Shown piece after piece: positions 51,112 through 60,383 of a stretch of DNA of 64,000 nucleotides. The notes under the pieces are model-generated. The model did not search any database. It saw nothing but the letters and a program-made list of their open reading frames with translations, and was not told where the DNA came from. Positions within the stretch are counted from its first letter, which is position 1. Each line of letters begins with the position of its first letter. Both the position numbers and the translations under genes were made by a program. The stretch spans positions 1-64,000 of the forward strand of contig VGRJ01000014.1 of the NCBI GenBank assembly GCA_016875405.1, written 5' to 3'. Source of the DNA: Deltaproteobacteria bacterium. GTDB lineage: Bacteria > Myxococcota_A > Polyangia > Polyangiales > Polyangiaceae.

Positions 51112-51987
51112 TCAGCCCTTGACGGCACCCGCCGTGAGCCCCGCGACGAGGTGCCGCTGCACCCAGTAGAAGATCGCCATCACCGGCGTCGAGACGACGA
51201 GCGCCCCCGCCGCGAACGCGGGCCAGTTCGCGTCGTGCTCGCCGATGTAGCGCTGCAGGACGACCGGCAAGGTGAAGAGCTCTTCCTTTCCGAGGAGCGT
51301 CGCCGCGAGGATGAACTCGTTGTACGCGCTCATGAACGCGAAGAGCGACGTCACCGCGATCGCGGGGCGCGCCGCGGGCAGCACGACGCGCAGGAAAGCC
51401 TCGAAGCGCGTCGCCCCGTCCACCATCGCCGCCTCCTCGAGCTCGAGCGGGATCGCCTCAAAGGCCGCGCGAAGCTGGAAGATCGCGAACGGAACGGACG
51501 TGGTGGCGTAGCAGAGGACGAGCCCCGTCCGCGAGTCGAGCAGCCCGAGGACCTCGAGGAGAACGTAGAGCGGAATGGCGCCCGCGACGGCCGGAAACAT
51601 CTGCGTCGCAAGGAGCGCGTTCGTGCCAGAGCGCTTGCCCACGAACTCGAAGCGCGCGAGGGCGTACGCAGCGGGCACCGCGATGAGGACCCCGACGAGG
51701 GCCGCGGACGACGAGACGACGAGCGAGTTCACGATCTGTCTCCCGAAGAGCCAGACCTCGCGCCCGTCGGAGCTCGTGCGCGAGGCGCCGACGACCTCGA
51801 CGAGGTGCTCGAGCGTCGGCTGCTCGGGCAACGGCAAGAGCCTCGGCTCCGGGGTCTGTTGCCGCGAGAACGCGAGCGAGACCACCCAGAGGACCGGATA
51901 GAGCGCGAACGCCGTCGCAGCGAGCAAGACCGCGTGCACCGCGAGCGACTCTGCAAGAGAAGGAGGCTCACGCGCGGGGTCGCTCAC
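51112..51987 (-). CDS. malG: carbohydrate ABC transporter permease, MalG type
   Basis: 291 aa from a GTG at 51987, overlapping the fusion gene's stop (GTGA). The track ORF from 53100 is an artefact of an open frame. Six membrane helices and the cytoplasmic EAA loop LEEAAMVDGATRFEAFLRVVLPAARPAIAV that docks on the ATPase, with the ending MAIFYWVQRHLVAGLTAGAVKG typical of MalG-like proteins. Slightly large periplasmic insert after helix 1 (RQQTPEPRLLPLPEQPTLEHL). Partner of the MalF half of the fusion protein. Confidence 0.92.
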   Translation of the reverse strand: MSDPAREPPSLAESLAVHAVLLAATAFALYPVLWVVSLAFSRQQTPEPRLLPLPEQPTLEHLVEVVGASRTSSDGREVWLFGRQIVNSLVVSSSAALVGVLIAVPAAYALARFEFVGKRSGTNALLATQMFPAVAGAIPLYVLLEVLGLLDSRTGLVLCYATTSVPFAIFQLRAAFEAIPLELEEAAMVDGATRFEAFLRVVLPAARPAIAVTSLFAFMSAYNEFILAATLLGKEELFTLPVVLQRYIGEHDANWPAFAAGALVVSTPVMAIFYWVQRHLVAGLTAGAVKG

Positions 51988-54137
51988 GTCGCCGCCCTCC
52001 GACCGAAGCGCGCACCGAGCCGCGTCACTCCGAAGAGCAGCGCGAAGATGAGGACCGAATAGGCAGCGGCGTAGCCGTACTGCGCTTGGCGCGTGAACGC
52101 CCAGCGATAGGCCTCGCTCACGAGGATGTCGGTCTGTCCGTCGGGCTCGCCCCCGGACACGAGGAAGACGACGTTGAACATGTTGAACGTCCAGACGGCG
52201 CCGAGAGCGACCGACGGAATCATCGACGGTCGCACGATCGGAACGACGATGCGCGTGAAGCGCTGCCAACGGGTCGCGCCGTCGACCTCTGCAGCCTCGA
52301 GCACCTCGCGAGGGAGCGACGTCAGAGCGGCGATCGTCACCACCATCATGAAAGGGAACCCCAGCCAGACGTTGGTGGTGACGTTGGCAGCGAACGCCGT
52401 CGCGAAGCGCGCAAACCAATCGATCGGCTCGAGGTCGACGCCGAGGGCGCGGAGCTTCGTAGTGAGCGCCGTGACCGCGCCGAACTGGCGATGAAACATG
52501 CCCCGCCAGGCGAGGGCCGTGACGTAGCTCGGCACTGCCCACGGCACGATGAGGAGGACGCGGTAGGCCGCGCGCATGCGAAGGACGGGGCGGGAGAGGA
52601 GGACGCCGAGCGTCGCGCCAATGGTCACGTGGAGGCCGACGTTCAGCACCGTCCACGCGACCGTGACGGCGAGGACGAGGTAGAACGAGCCGGTCGCGAG
52701 GAGCGGACCGCCGCGCGCCGTGAGGATGTCGATGAAATTGGCGGTGCCCACGTACACGGTCTCGCCCGGGCGCCCGGCGGTGAGTGAGATCGCGGCCCCG
52801 GCGACGAGCGGCGCGAAGACGAGCAGGCCGAGCGCGAGCACGGCGTGGATGAGATAGCGGTACGCAGGGAGCGACGCGACGACCTCGGCCCGAAAGGAGG
52901 CGTCGCGCGAACGCCTGACCAGGGTGAGCGCCCCGGCGAGCAGCGCGAGGCCGATGAGCACGAGCAGCGGGCGACGCGAGGCCTCGGGCGGCGGCGGACG
53001 GCGCACGTCGTCGAAACGTCGCTTCGCTTCCTCGAGCGCAGCGCGCGGCTCCGCGGAGCCGTTCAACACCTTGCGGATCGCCTTCTCCGAAGGCTCCCAC
53101 ACGGCGCGCATCGCGGCGCTCGTCGGCATCGGGTCGGCCTCGCGAGCCGCCTCGGCAAAGCCGCGCACGACCGGATCGTCGGGTAGCTCCACGTCGGTAC
53201 GCGCCGACACGACGTGGGCGATTCGCATCCGCGTCGCGGCCGCCTCACGCGACGCGAGCAGCGCCGCGAGCGCGCGGGCCTCCGGTCGCGAAGCGCCCCG
53301 CGGCGATGCCATCACCGCCTCGACCGTGAGCAGCGGCCGCATGCGACCTCCGGTGACGCGGACGCGAGGCAGCGGCGCGACGGCGTACTGCACCGCCGCG
53401 TCGCCGAGATCTCCCGCGAGCCACGGGCCACTCACGGCGAACGCCGCGCGCCCCGAGCGAAAGAGCTGCGTCACGAGCGCCCCGTCGGCGTTGCCCGGGA
53501 CCTTCCCGGAGCGCTGGAGCTCACGGGCGAGGACGAGCGAACGCTCGGCCCCCTGACCGACGAAGCCGAAGCGCTCGTCGGGCCAGAGGAGCCGCCCCCC
53601 GAACGCGGCGAGGAACGGCGCGTGGTAATAAGCGCTCCGGCTCTCGTAGGCGAGGAGCACCTCACCGCTCGCGAGCGGTCGCACGAGGACGGCCTCGAGA
53701 TCCTCGAGGTCGGTCGGCACCCGTCGCGCGAGCGCGCGGTTCACGTAGAGCGCGACGCACTTCTGAGAGAGCGGCACCGCGAGTTGACGCCCCTCAATCT
53801 CTACCGCCCGGAGCGCGGAGGGCGCATACCCTACGCGCTCGACCTGCAGCTCCGCGACGAGCCCCTGACGCAGGTAGTCCCCGAGGCGCTCGTGCGCGTC
53901 GATGAAGAGGTCCGGACCCTCGCCGTGAGGAATGGCAGCGGCGAGCTTCGTCGCGAACGCGTCGGCCGGCACCGCGAGAAGCTCGACCTCGATCCCGGAG
54001 GTGCGGACGATCTCCTCCAGCGCCCGGGCCTCGGCACCTCTGTAGGCGTGCCAGAGGCGCACGGGCTCCGCGCTCGCCGCGCGGGTCGACGCGAGCGAGG
54101 CGACGAGCACGAGCAGCGCCGCGAGCGCCCTCAACAT
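51984..54137 (-). CDS. fusion of sugar-binding protein (MalE-like) and ABC permease (MalF-like)
   Basis: 717 aa. Residues 1-26 are a cleavable or anchoring signal (MLRALAALLVLVASLASTRA). Residues about 27-385 are a periplasmic sugar-binding fold: VRLWHAYRGAEARALEEIVR, AVPLSQKCVALYVNRALA, FRSGRAAFAVSGPWL, VSARTDVELPDDPVVRGFAEAA. A helix near 390-410 (RPLLVLIGLALLAGALTLV) follows. Then a MalF-type permease with about six helices and EAA loop REVLEAAEVDGATRWQRFTRIVVPIVRP. One uninterrupted frame with the same codon usage throughout, so not an assembly join. The binding protein is thereby tethered to the transporter. Overlaps malK by 7 bp and malG by 4. Confidence 0.92.
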   Translation of the reverse strand: MLRALAALLVLVASLASTRAASAEPVRLWHAYRGAEARALEEIVRTSGIEVELLAVPADAFATKLAAAIPHGEGPDLFIDAHERLGDYLRQGLVAELQVERVGYAPSALRAVEIEGRQLAVPLSQKCVALYVNRALARRVPTDLEDLEAVLVRPLASGEVLLAYESRSAYYHAPFLAAFGGRLLWPDERFGFVGQGAERSLVLARELQRSGKVPGNADGALVTQLFRSGRAAFAVSGPWLAGDLGDAAVQYAVAPLPRVRVTGGRMRPLLTVEAVMASPRGASRPEARALAALLASREAAATRMRIAHVVSARTDVELPDDPVVRGFAEAAREADPMPTSAAMRAVWEPSEKAIRKVLNGSAEPRAALEEAKRRFDDVRRPPPPEASRRPLLVLIGLALLAGALTLVRRSRDASFRAEVVASLPAYRYLIHAVLALGLLVFAPLVAGAAISLTAGRPGETVYVGTANFIDILTARGGPLLATGSFYLVLAVTVAWTVLNVGLHVTIGATLGVLLSRPVLRMRAAYRVLLIVPWAVPSYVTALAWRGMFHRQFGAVTALTTKLRALGVDLEPIDWFARFATAFAANVTTNVWLGFPFMMVVTIAALTSLPREVLEAAEVDGATRWQRFTRIVVPIVRPSMIPSVALGAVWTFNMFNVVFLVSGGEPDGQTDILVSEAYRWAFTRQAQYGYAAAYSVLIFALLFGVTRLGARFGRRAAT

Positions 54138-55219
54138 CGCAGCGCGAGCCCCGTCTCGGCATCGAAGAGGTGCACGCGCGAGGGCTCCACCGCGAGGCGG
54201 CGAGCCTCGCCGACGCGGACGTCCACGGTGGGCTCGAGGCGAACGACGAACGGCGCCCCGCCGATCGACGCATGCGCGTAAGTCTCGCCGCCGAGCTTCT
54301 CCGCGAACTCGAAGCGCAGCTCGACCGTGGCCTGACCGCTCGCCTCGTCGACGAGCGCAACGTCGTGCGGACGCACGCCGACGATGACGCGACGACCGGA
54401 GACGAGCCCATCGAACTCGGCCGCGCCCAACGTGAAGCGCGCGCCGGCCGAGTCTGCGATCCAGGCGGCGCCGTCCCGAACGAGCGTCGCCTCGAGGAAA
54501 TTCATGGGCGGGCTGCCGAGGAAGCCCGCGACGAAACGGCTCCTCGGCCGGTCGTAGATCTCGAGCGGCGCGCCCGACTGCTCGACCTTCCCGCGGTGCA
54601 AGACGAACATCACATCGGCGAGCGTCATCGCTTCGACCTGATCGTGCGTGACGTAAATGCTGGTGGTGCCGAGCGCCTCATGCAGGCGACGGATCTCGAC
54701 GCGCACCTGACCGCGCAGCGCCGCATCGAGGTTCGAGAGCGGCTCGTCGAATAGGAAGAGGCCCGGTCGCCGCACGATCGCGCGCCCCATCGCGACGCGC
54801 TGTCGCTGCCCGCCCGAGAGCGCCTTCGGCATTCGGTCGAGGAGGGCGTCGAGCCCGAGCATGCGGCTCGCCTCGGCCACCCGTGACGCGATCTCGGCGG
54901 GCGGCACCTTCCTCAGCGTGAGGCCGAAGGCGAGGTTGTCGCGGACGGTGAGGTGCGGATAGAGCGCGTACGACTGAAACACCATCGCGATGTCGCGCTC
55001 GCGCGGCTCGAGTCGAGTCACGTCGCGCTCGCCGAACCGGATGGTCCCCGAGCTCGGCCGCTCGAGCCCGGCGAGCACACGCAGGAGCGTCGACTTGCCG
55101 CAACCGCTCGGACCGACGAGCACCGCGAAGGCCCCCTCGGGGATCGCGAGGGCGATCTCGTCTAAGATCGTGTTCGACCCGAAGCGCTTCGTGAGACGCT
55201 CGACCGCGACCGAGGCCAT
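54131..55219 (-). CDS. malK: sugar ABC transporter ATP-binding protein, MalK/UgpC type
   Basis: 362 aa. Walker A LVGPSGCGKSTLLRVLAG, Q-loop MVFQSYALYPHLTV, signature LSGGQRQRVAMGRAI, Walker B LFLFDEPLSNLD, H-loop YVTHDQVEAMTLADV. The C-terminal OB/TOBE part (RVIVGVRPHDVAL, RLAVEPSRVHLFDAETGLAL) is typical of MalK-type ATPases. It energises import with the MalE-F fusion and MalG. Starts 15 bp after the amylase stop. Confidence 0.93.
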   Translation of the reverse strand: MASVAVERLTKRFGSNTILDEIALAIPEGAFAVLVGPSGCGKSTLLRVLAGLERPSSGTIRFGERDVTRLEPRERDIAMVFQSYALYPHLTVRDNLAFGLTLRKVPPAEIASRVAEASRMLGLDALLDRMPKALSGGQRQRVAMGRAIVRRPGLFLFDEPLSNLDAALRGQVRVEIRRLHEALGTTSIYVTHDQVEAMTLADVMFVLHRGKVEQSGAPLEIYDRPRSRFVAGFLGSPPMNFLEATLVRDGAAWIADSAGARFTLGAAEFDGLVSGRRVIVGVRPHDVALVDEASGQATVELRFEFAEKLGGETYAHASIGGAPFVVRLEPTVDVRVGEARRLAVEPSRVHLFDAETGLALRC

Positions 55220-55234
55220 CTTCGCTCGCCTCCC

Positions 55235-57082
55235 TCAGAGCTCCGACTGGGGGACGAGCAGCGCGCCCGTCCTTGGAGGGAGCTCGATGAGCAGCGTGCC
55301 CTGCCCGCTCACGGTGTACTTGGTGCCGGGTGGCGAGCTCGGGCTGCCGAGGACGTCGACGAGCACCGTGCCAGGGTTGACCCCGACCTTCATCGGCGCG
55401 CCGCCGAAGACGGGGGCCGACACGTGCTCCCGGTTCGTGTTCATGACGACGAGCGCATAGGCGTCTCCCGCGTCGCCGCCCGAGCGCTCGAAGGCGAAGA
55501 TGCCCGCATCTTGCTCCGCGCCCGTCCGCGCCGAAGCCCACACCACGCGGGCGTCTCCGCGCCGCAGCGCGACGTACTTCGCCCTCAAGCGGGCAAGCGC
55601 CTGCGTGTAGCGGAACGTGTCCCCGGTCGTCGCGTAGCCGGTGAGCCACATGTCCTCGCGGTTCGCCGGGTCGTTGCCGCCACGGAGGTCCTGCTCCGTG
55701 CCGTAGTAGATGCAGGGCAGCCCGTCCTGGCTCATGACGAAGAGGAGCGCGAGCCGGAGCCCGGCGGCGTCGCCTTCGAAGAGGAAGCGCGGGACGTCGT
55801 GGTTGTCGATGAAGTTCACCAGCGTCTTCACCGGCGGGAGGCCGGTGCCGAGCTCGTTGGCGGACGTGCCGTAGTGCTTCGTCCGGTCGGACCAAAGTCG
55901 CTCGATGCGATCGGTCGAGAGGCTGTCTCGGAAGACGTCGCGGATGACTTGGTAATACTGGGGGAAGTGGAACACCCCGTCGAGCTGGTCACCGGTGATG
56001 CCGAGCCCATCCTCGACACACTCGTTCTCACGCGCGAGCGTCTCGGCGCTCGGGAGCTCGCTCTTTGTGTACGCGCCGACGAGCTCCTCGCGACCGTCGA
56101 ACGCCTCGCCGAACATGAAGAAGTTCGTCTTGCCTTGGCGAGCGAGACGCTGCCTGACCTTCTGCGCGAAGTAGCGCCAGAACTCGCGGTCGACGTGCTT
56201 GATGGTGTCGATGCGGAACCCATCGACGTCGGTGAGCTCGACCCAGCGAGCATATACGTCGACCATCGCCTGCTTCACCTCGCAGCGCGTCGTGTCGAGG
56301 TCCTTCAGACCACCCGGAAAGTCGCCGTGGAGGAGCTGGTCCGGGTCCTCGAAACTCACGGTCCGACCGCGACGGTTGTACATCTCCGGGCGCTGCAAGA
56401 CGACCGGGACGGGGGGCATGTGGTTCGACGCCGGGTCGTGGTTGAAGATCACCGGTGCGGGACCGGCCTCACCGAGCGACGTCTCGGCCTGGATGCCACG
56501 CGGATCGAAGTCGGGGTCGTACTCGTTGATGTGCGTGACCTCGGACTGCTCACCGCTTCCGCGCACCGACTCGTCAGGGTTGCCGTTCAGGTTGATGTCG
56601 TAGAAGAAGAGCTGCCCGACGTGGTTCGTCACGACGTCGAGGATCACCGCGATGCCGCGATCATGAGCGCTTCGCACGAGCGAGCGGAGCGCCATGAGGT
56701 CGCCGTAGTGGATGTTGGTCGTAGTGAAATCCTGGGGCCAGTAGCCGTGGTAGCCGTCGACGCTCGCGTCGGTCTCGACGTTGCGATAGACTGGCGAGAT
56801 CCACAGCGCGCCGACGCCGAGCTCGGACAGGTAGTCGAGCTTGCCCTCGAGGCCGGCCCAGTCGCCGCCGTGCCAGCGCGCCTGCGACGACATGTCGACG
56901 TTGAAGTTGTTGCCGGCGTCCCCGTCGGCGAAGCGATCGACGAGCACCTGATAGATGACGCGATCGCGCCAGTCCGCGACGTTCGTCTCGAGTCGGACCG
57001 GCGCGTCGAGCCCGTCGAACGACATGCAGCCGGTCGTCATCGCGAGGAGCGCCGCTCCGAGAAAACCTATCGCGCGTGTCAT
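55235..57082 (-). CDS. alpha-amylase (GH13) lipoprotein
   Basis: 615 aa from ATG 57082, which overlaps the porin gene stop (ATGA). Lipobox TTGC (Cys19). GH13 regions: I DVVTNHVGQ, II GFRIDTIKHV (nucleophile Asp), III FMFGEAFDG (acid/base Glu), IV FIDNHDVPRFLF. N-terminal VIYQVLVDRFADGDAGNN and WHGGDWAGLEGKLDYLSELGV are as in neopullulanase/cyclomaltodextrinase-like amylases. The C-terminal domain C is short. Predicted surface enzyme cutting starch or maltodextrin to oligosaccharides taken up by the porin and ABC transporter of the same operon. Confidence 0.94.
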   Translation of the reverse strand: MTRAIGFLGAALLAMTTGCMSFDGLDAPVRLETNVADWRDRVIYQVLVDRFADGDAGNNFNVDMSSQARWHGGDWAGLEGKLDYLSELGVGALWISPVYRNVETDASVDGYHGYWPQDFTTTNIHYGDLMALRSLVRSAHDRGIAVILDVVTNHVGQLFFYDINLNGNPDESVRGSGEQSEVTHINEYDPDFDPRGIQAETSLGEAGPAPVIFNHDPASNHMPPVPVVLQRPEMYNRRGRTVSFEDPDQLLHGDFPGGLKDLDTTRCEVKQAMVDVYARWVELTDVDGFRIDTIKHVDREFWRYFAQKVRQRLARQGKTNFFMFGEAFDGREELVGAYTKSELPSAETLARENECVEDGLGITGDQLDGVFHFPQYYQVIRDVFRDSLSTDRIERLWSDRTKHYGTSANELGTGLPPVKTLVNFIDNHDVPRFLFEGDAAGLRLALLFVMSQDGLPCIYYGTEQDLRGGNDPANREDMWLTGYATTGDTFRYTQALARLRAKYVALRRGDARVVWASARTGAEQDAGIFAFERSGGDAGDAYALVVMNTNREHVSAPVFGGAPMKVGVNPGTVLVDVLGSPSSPPGTKYTVSGQGTLLIELPPRTGALLVPQSEL

Positions 57083-58794
57083 TGCAGCGTGCCTCCGTAG
57101 CTCGAAGAGCCGAACCACCACTCAGCGCCAACTCCGAAGAAATGCTCTACCGCGCGCGTCCTGAATGGATCGTCGACGGGATAGAGGGCGCGCGCCCCCG
57201 CGTCGCGGAAGCCCGCAGAGTAGATGAGCCACATCATCGGTCGGCTGAACGAGCCGCGGCCCGCGGGCGAGATGAACGGCATCACCGCGAAGCGCGGCAT
57301 CGTCGCGACGATCGGGGCCGGCGAGCCGCCCTCCTCCGGGACGACGAGCGTACCGCGCTGCTGGAGCTGATAGCCGCCCTCGACGCCGATGCCCAACCAG
57401 TCACGAAACCACACCTGCGGCCGGACGATGACGCTGCCCTCGTCGACGTCGCTCGCGTCGAGCGCGCGGCTCGCATTGCGGAAGGACCGGAGGTAGCCGC
57501 CGGCCATCACCGCGAAGCGACCGAGCTCGTAGTTGCCGCCGAAGGCGACCTGTAGCTCGCGCGCGCCGCTCGTCGTGCGATCAACGCCGAGGCTCGAGGG
57601 GGTTGCGAACTCGCCGTAGGCCGCGAGCCCGCCCGCGTACCGAACGAACACGTTGAGGTGGCTGTTGCGTTCGCCCGTCCAGGCGCCGAGCTGGCCACCG
57701 ACCACAAAGCCAGCCTCGGCCGGAACAGCCTCGAAGACTCCGTCACGCGCCGTCTCGCGCTCGCCCGCCGGGAGCCGATGCGCCTCGCCGTACGCGACGA
57801 GCTTCATACCGACCTTCTCGCCGAATCGAATCGGCTGCTCGAGCCGTGCGCTCCCGATCCAGCGCTGTCGATCGAGCAGGTCGATGGTGGCCGCGCCGAA
57901 CTGATTGAGCGGCGACGGGCGCGACGCGCGCTGTTTGTAGAACGGGCTGTCGGGCTGGCCGAAGCCGATGTGGAGCTGGGCGATGGTGTGGGTCGGCGCT
58001 TCGAAGCGGAGCCCGGCGCCCATCGTGTTGAGGTTGTCGAGCGGCCAGAAGTTGAGGAGGTAGATGTCGTCGCCGCGGTACATGCGCGAGCCGGCCCACG
58101 CCGAGAGCCCGCGGTGCCCGAGGTTCATCGCCTCGAGGTAGAGGTTGCGCACCGCTACCTGGGCGTCGAACACGCCGTTGTGGTGAAAGATCGAGTTGCC
58201 AATCGCGAGCGTCGAGACGATGCGCGTGTCGATGCCGGTCGCCTCCCAGTGGTCCTCGCGGCGCAGCTCGAGCTCGACGTAGTTGACCGCGTCGACGCGA
58301 CTGCCGTAGGCCACGATGTCGCTGTCGCGGGCGGGGCGACCAGCCGCATCGCTCGCCGCGAGCACGCGCCCGTACGAGCCGAAGACGAAGGTCCCGCGAT
58401 GGCCGTTCGTGTTGGTCGGGACGACGAGGCCGGCACGCGCGAGCGTAGGAGCAGGCTCGGACGGCGGTGGGCTCACCGGCTCACGCGGCTCGACCTTCGG
58501 CGGGGCATCGGCCATCGGCGTGCGCTTGTCGCTCGGTGCGGTGCTCGAGCGCTCCGCGAGAGGAGGCTCGTCCTCACGTCGCGACGCGTCCTCGCGCGAG
58601 GCGCGCTGGGTCGCCGCCTTTGGCTCGGCGCTCTCGTCGCCGTGCTCGCGACGGGTCGTCCGCTCCGCCGTCGTGGGCTCCTCGGTCGCGTCGCGTCGAG
58701 GTCGACGAGGCGCGGGCGTCACGTCATCGGAGCGCGCCGACGACGCGGCGAAGGTCGCGGTGAGGAAGACAGTCGAGGTGAGGAGGAAACGCAC
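57079..58794 (-). CDS. maltoporin (LamB)-like outer-membrane porin
   Basis: 571 aa from the GTG at 58794, which starts a normal signal peptide (RFLLTSTVFLTATFAASSARS); the track ATG at 58869 lies across the divergent gene. Residues about 25-125 are Glu/Arg/Pro/Thr-rich and disordered. Then FVFGSYGRVLAASDAAG, YVELELRREDHWE, FDAQVAVRNLYLEAMNLGHRGLSAWAGSRMYRGDDIYLLNFWPLDNLNTMGAGL follow the order of conserved maltoporin segments (including the region of the greasy slide). The last residues GAEWWFGSSSYGGTLQ lack the usual terminal Phe. Predicted uptake channel for maltodextrins. First gene of the island. Confidence 0.8.
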   Translation of the reverse strand: MRFLLTSTVFLTATFAASSARSDDVTPAPRRPRRDATEEPTTAERTTRREHGDESAEPKAATQRASREDASRREDEPPLAERSSTAPSDKRTPMADAPPKVEPREPVSPPPSEPAPTLARAGLVVPTNTNGHRGTFVFGSYGRVLAASDAAGRPARDSDIVAYGSRVDAVNYVELELRREDHWEATGIDTRIVSTLAIGNSIFHHNGVFDAQVAVRNLYLEAMNLGHRGLSAWAGSRMYRGDDIYLLNFWPLDNLNTMGAGLRFEAPTHTIAQLHIGFGQPDSPFYKQRASRPSPLNQFGAATIDLLDRQRWIGSARLEQPIRFGEKVGMKLVAYGEAHRLPAGERETARDGVFEAVPAEAGFVVGGQLGAWTGERNSHLNVFVRYAGGLAAYGEFATPSSLGVDRTTSGARELQVAFGGNYELGRFAVMAGGYLRSFRNASRALDASDVDEGSVIVRPQVWFRDWLGIGVEGGYQLQQRGTLVVPEEGGSPAPIVATMPRFAVMPFISPAGRGSFSRPMMWLIYSAGFRDAGARALYPVDDPFRTRAVEHFFGVGAEWWFGSSSYGGTLQ

Positions 58795-58843
58795 GGTTGG
58801 GTCTCGGGGAAGGTACACCAAAACGCGCCCGGGAACCTGCAGC

Positions 58844-59763
58844 ATGACGACATCGCGCCTCGTCTTCACGATCCATTATCACCGGCCCTTTGGGAACCTG
58901 GATGAGGTGTTCGAAGCGGCCGTCGAATACTGCTACCGGCCGACGGTCGCGCTGCTCGCAGACGACCCCGACATCCTTACCGCGCTCCACGTCTCGGGTG
59001 CCGCTGCTCGACTGGCTCGAGACGCGCCCCGCCGACGTCCTCGAGGAGCTCGAGAAGCTCGTCGCGCGCGGGCAGGTCGAGCTCCTCGGCGGGGCCGAGC
59101 AGGAGCCGGTGCTCGCCGTGCTCCCGGAGCGAGATGGACGTGCCCAGCCGACCTTGCACGCCGCTCGATGCGAGGCCCTCTTCGGCGCGCAGCCCACGAG
59201 GATGTGGCTCGCGGAGCGCGTGGGGGAGCCTGCGCTCGCCCGCACGATTGGCGAGGCCGGGACTGCGCGCGACGTCCTCGAGGTGGACCATGCGCGTCGC
59301 TGGGCTCGGCTCGTATTCGAGGGCTCGGGCCTCAGGCTCGACAAACGCCGGTCGCTCGACGGCTCGCTCGAGTGCGCGTACCGCCTGGAGTCGCGCGACG
59401 GGACGAGAGCGCTGCGGCTCGCGAGCTCGATCGACCTGACGCTCCTCGCGCCGGACGAGCTCGGCGGCCGTCTCATCGAGGTCACGTGCGAGGCGGGGCC
59501 TGGGCCGCTCGCGCCGGGCGCGCGCGCCACGCCTCGAGGGGGTGACGTCCGTCCGCGTCGCGTGCGAGGCTCTCGGCATCGACGTGACCCTCCGCCCCTC
59601 TCCCCCGTGCGAACTCTGGCGCCTCCCGATCGAGACGGTGACGCGAAGCGAGCGAGGCTTCGAGGCCATTCACCGGGGGACGTCGCTCGTGTTCGTGTGG
59701 GACGCGGCGCTCGAGCCGGCGCGACCGCTCGAGGTGACGCTCGCGTTGACGGTGTCCTCATGA
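58844..59763 (+). pseudogene. decayed GH57 alpha-amylase/glucanotransferase, two frameshifts and core deletion
   Basis: Frame 1 from ATG 58844 reads LVFTIHYHRPFGNLDEVFEAAVEYCYRP, the start of GH57 enzymes (usual HQP is HRP). At about 58997-59001 one extra base moves the reading to PLLDWLETRPADVLEELEKLVARGQVELLGG...RMWLAERVGEPALA, which keeps the nucleophile Glu motif. After EAG (about 59260) the sequence jumps to a DUF1926-type C-terminal domain, so about 350 residues with the acid/base Asp are absent. A second shift near 59525-59545 leads into CELWRLPIETVTRSERGFEAIHRG. The total of about 305 residues compares with 650-700 normally. Divergent from the maltodextrin operon. Confidence 0.8.
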
Positions 59764-60383
59764 GACGGTCGCTGCTCTTCGCGCCTGGCGCAGGTGCCCC
59801 CTCGACCTCCGAGTGGATGCGCGCGTGGGCGGCTCGACTCGGCGCGCTCGGGGACGTGCGCACGCTCGACTACCCGTACATGCACGCTGGTCGACGTCGG
59901 CCCGATCGCCTCCCGGTCCTCGTCGCTGCGCACCGCGACGCAGCCGACGCGTCAGCCTCGTGCGATGGGCCGCTCGTGTTCGTCGGCAAATCGATGGGCG
60001 GTCGAGTGGGCTGCCATGTCGCCCTTGAGCGTGCCCCGAGCGCGCTCGTGTGCTTTGGCTATCCGCTGCGCTCGCCGGCCGGGAAGCTCCGAGACGAGGT
60101 GTTGCTCGGGCTCGCCACTCCGATCCTCTTCGTGCAAGGAACGCGCGATCCGCTGTGCCCGCTCGACGTGCTCGACCGAGTGCGCGGGCGCATGACCGCG
60201 ACGAGCGAGCTCGTCGTCGTCGACGAGGGTGACCACTCGCTCCTCGTGACGAAGCGCTGGCTCGGTCGGCACGAGAAGACACAAAGCGACATCGACGCCG
60301 CGATCCTCGAGGCCGTCGAGGGCTTCCTCGAGACCTACGCCGCCCCTCACGCGGTCGAACGCGCAATCACCGCCGGAGGGTAA
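59760..60383 (+). CDS. alpha/beta-hydrolase (KANL3/Tex30-like)
   Basis: 207 aa from ATG 59760, overlapping the pseudogene stop (ATGA). RSLLFAPGAGAPSTSEWMRAWAARL, DYPYMHAGRRRPDRLPVL, the nucleophile elbow LVFVGKSMGGRVGCHVA (GxSxG), PILFVQGTRDPLCPLDVL (acid Asp) and VVVDEGDHSLLV (His). Typical small dienelactone-hydrolase-like fold, cytoplasmic, substrate unknown. Its translation probably once depended on the GH57 gene; it is itself intact. Confidence 0.85.
   Translation: MRRSLLFAPGAGAPSTSEWMRAWAARLGALGDVRTLDYPYMHAGRRRPDRLPVLVAAHRDAADASASCDGPLVFVGKSMGGRVGCHVALERAPSALVCFGYPLRSPAGKLRDEVLLGLATPILFVQGTRDPLCPLDVLDRVRGRMTATSELVVVDEGDHSLLVTKRWLGRHEKTQSDIDAAILEAVEGFLETYAAPHAVERAITAGG

Noticed and set aside
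58997-59545. Programmed frameshifting to restore the GH57 protein
   Set aside because: No slippery heptamer or downstream structure at either shift, and the catalytic core is missing anyway.
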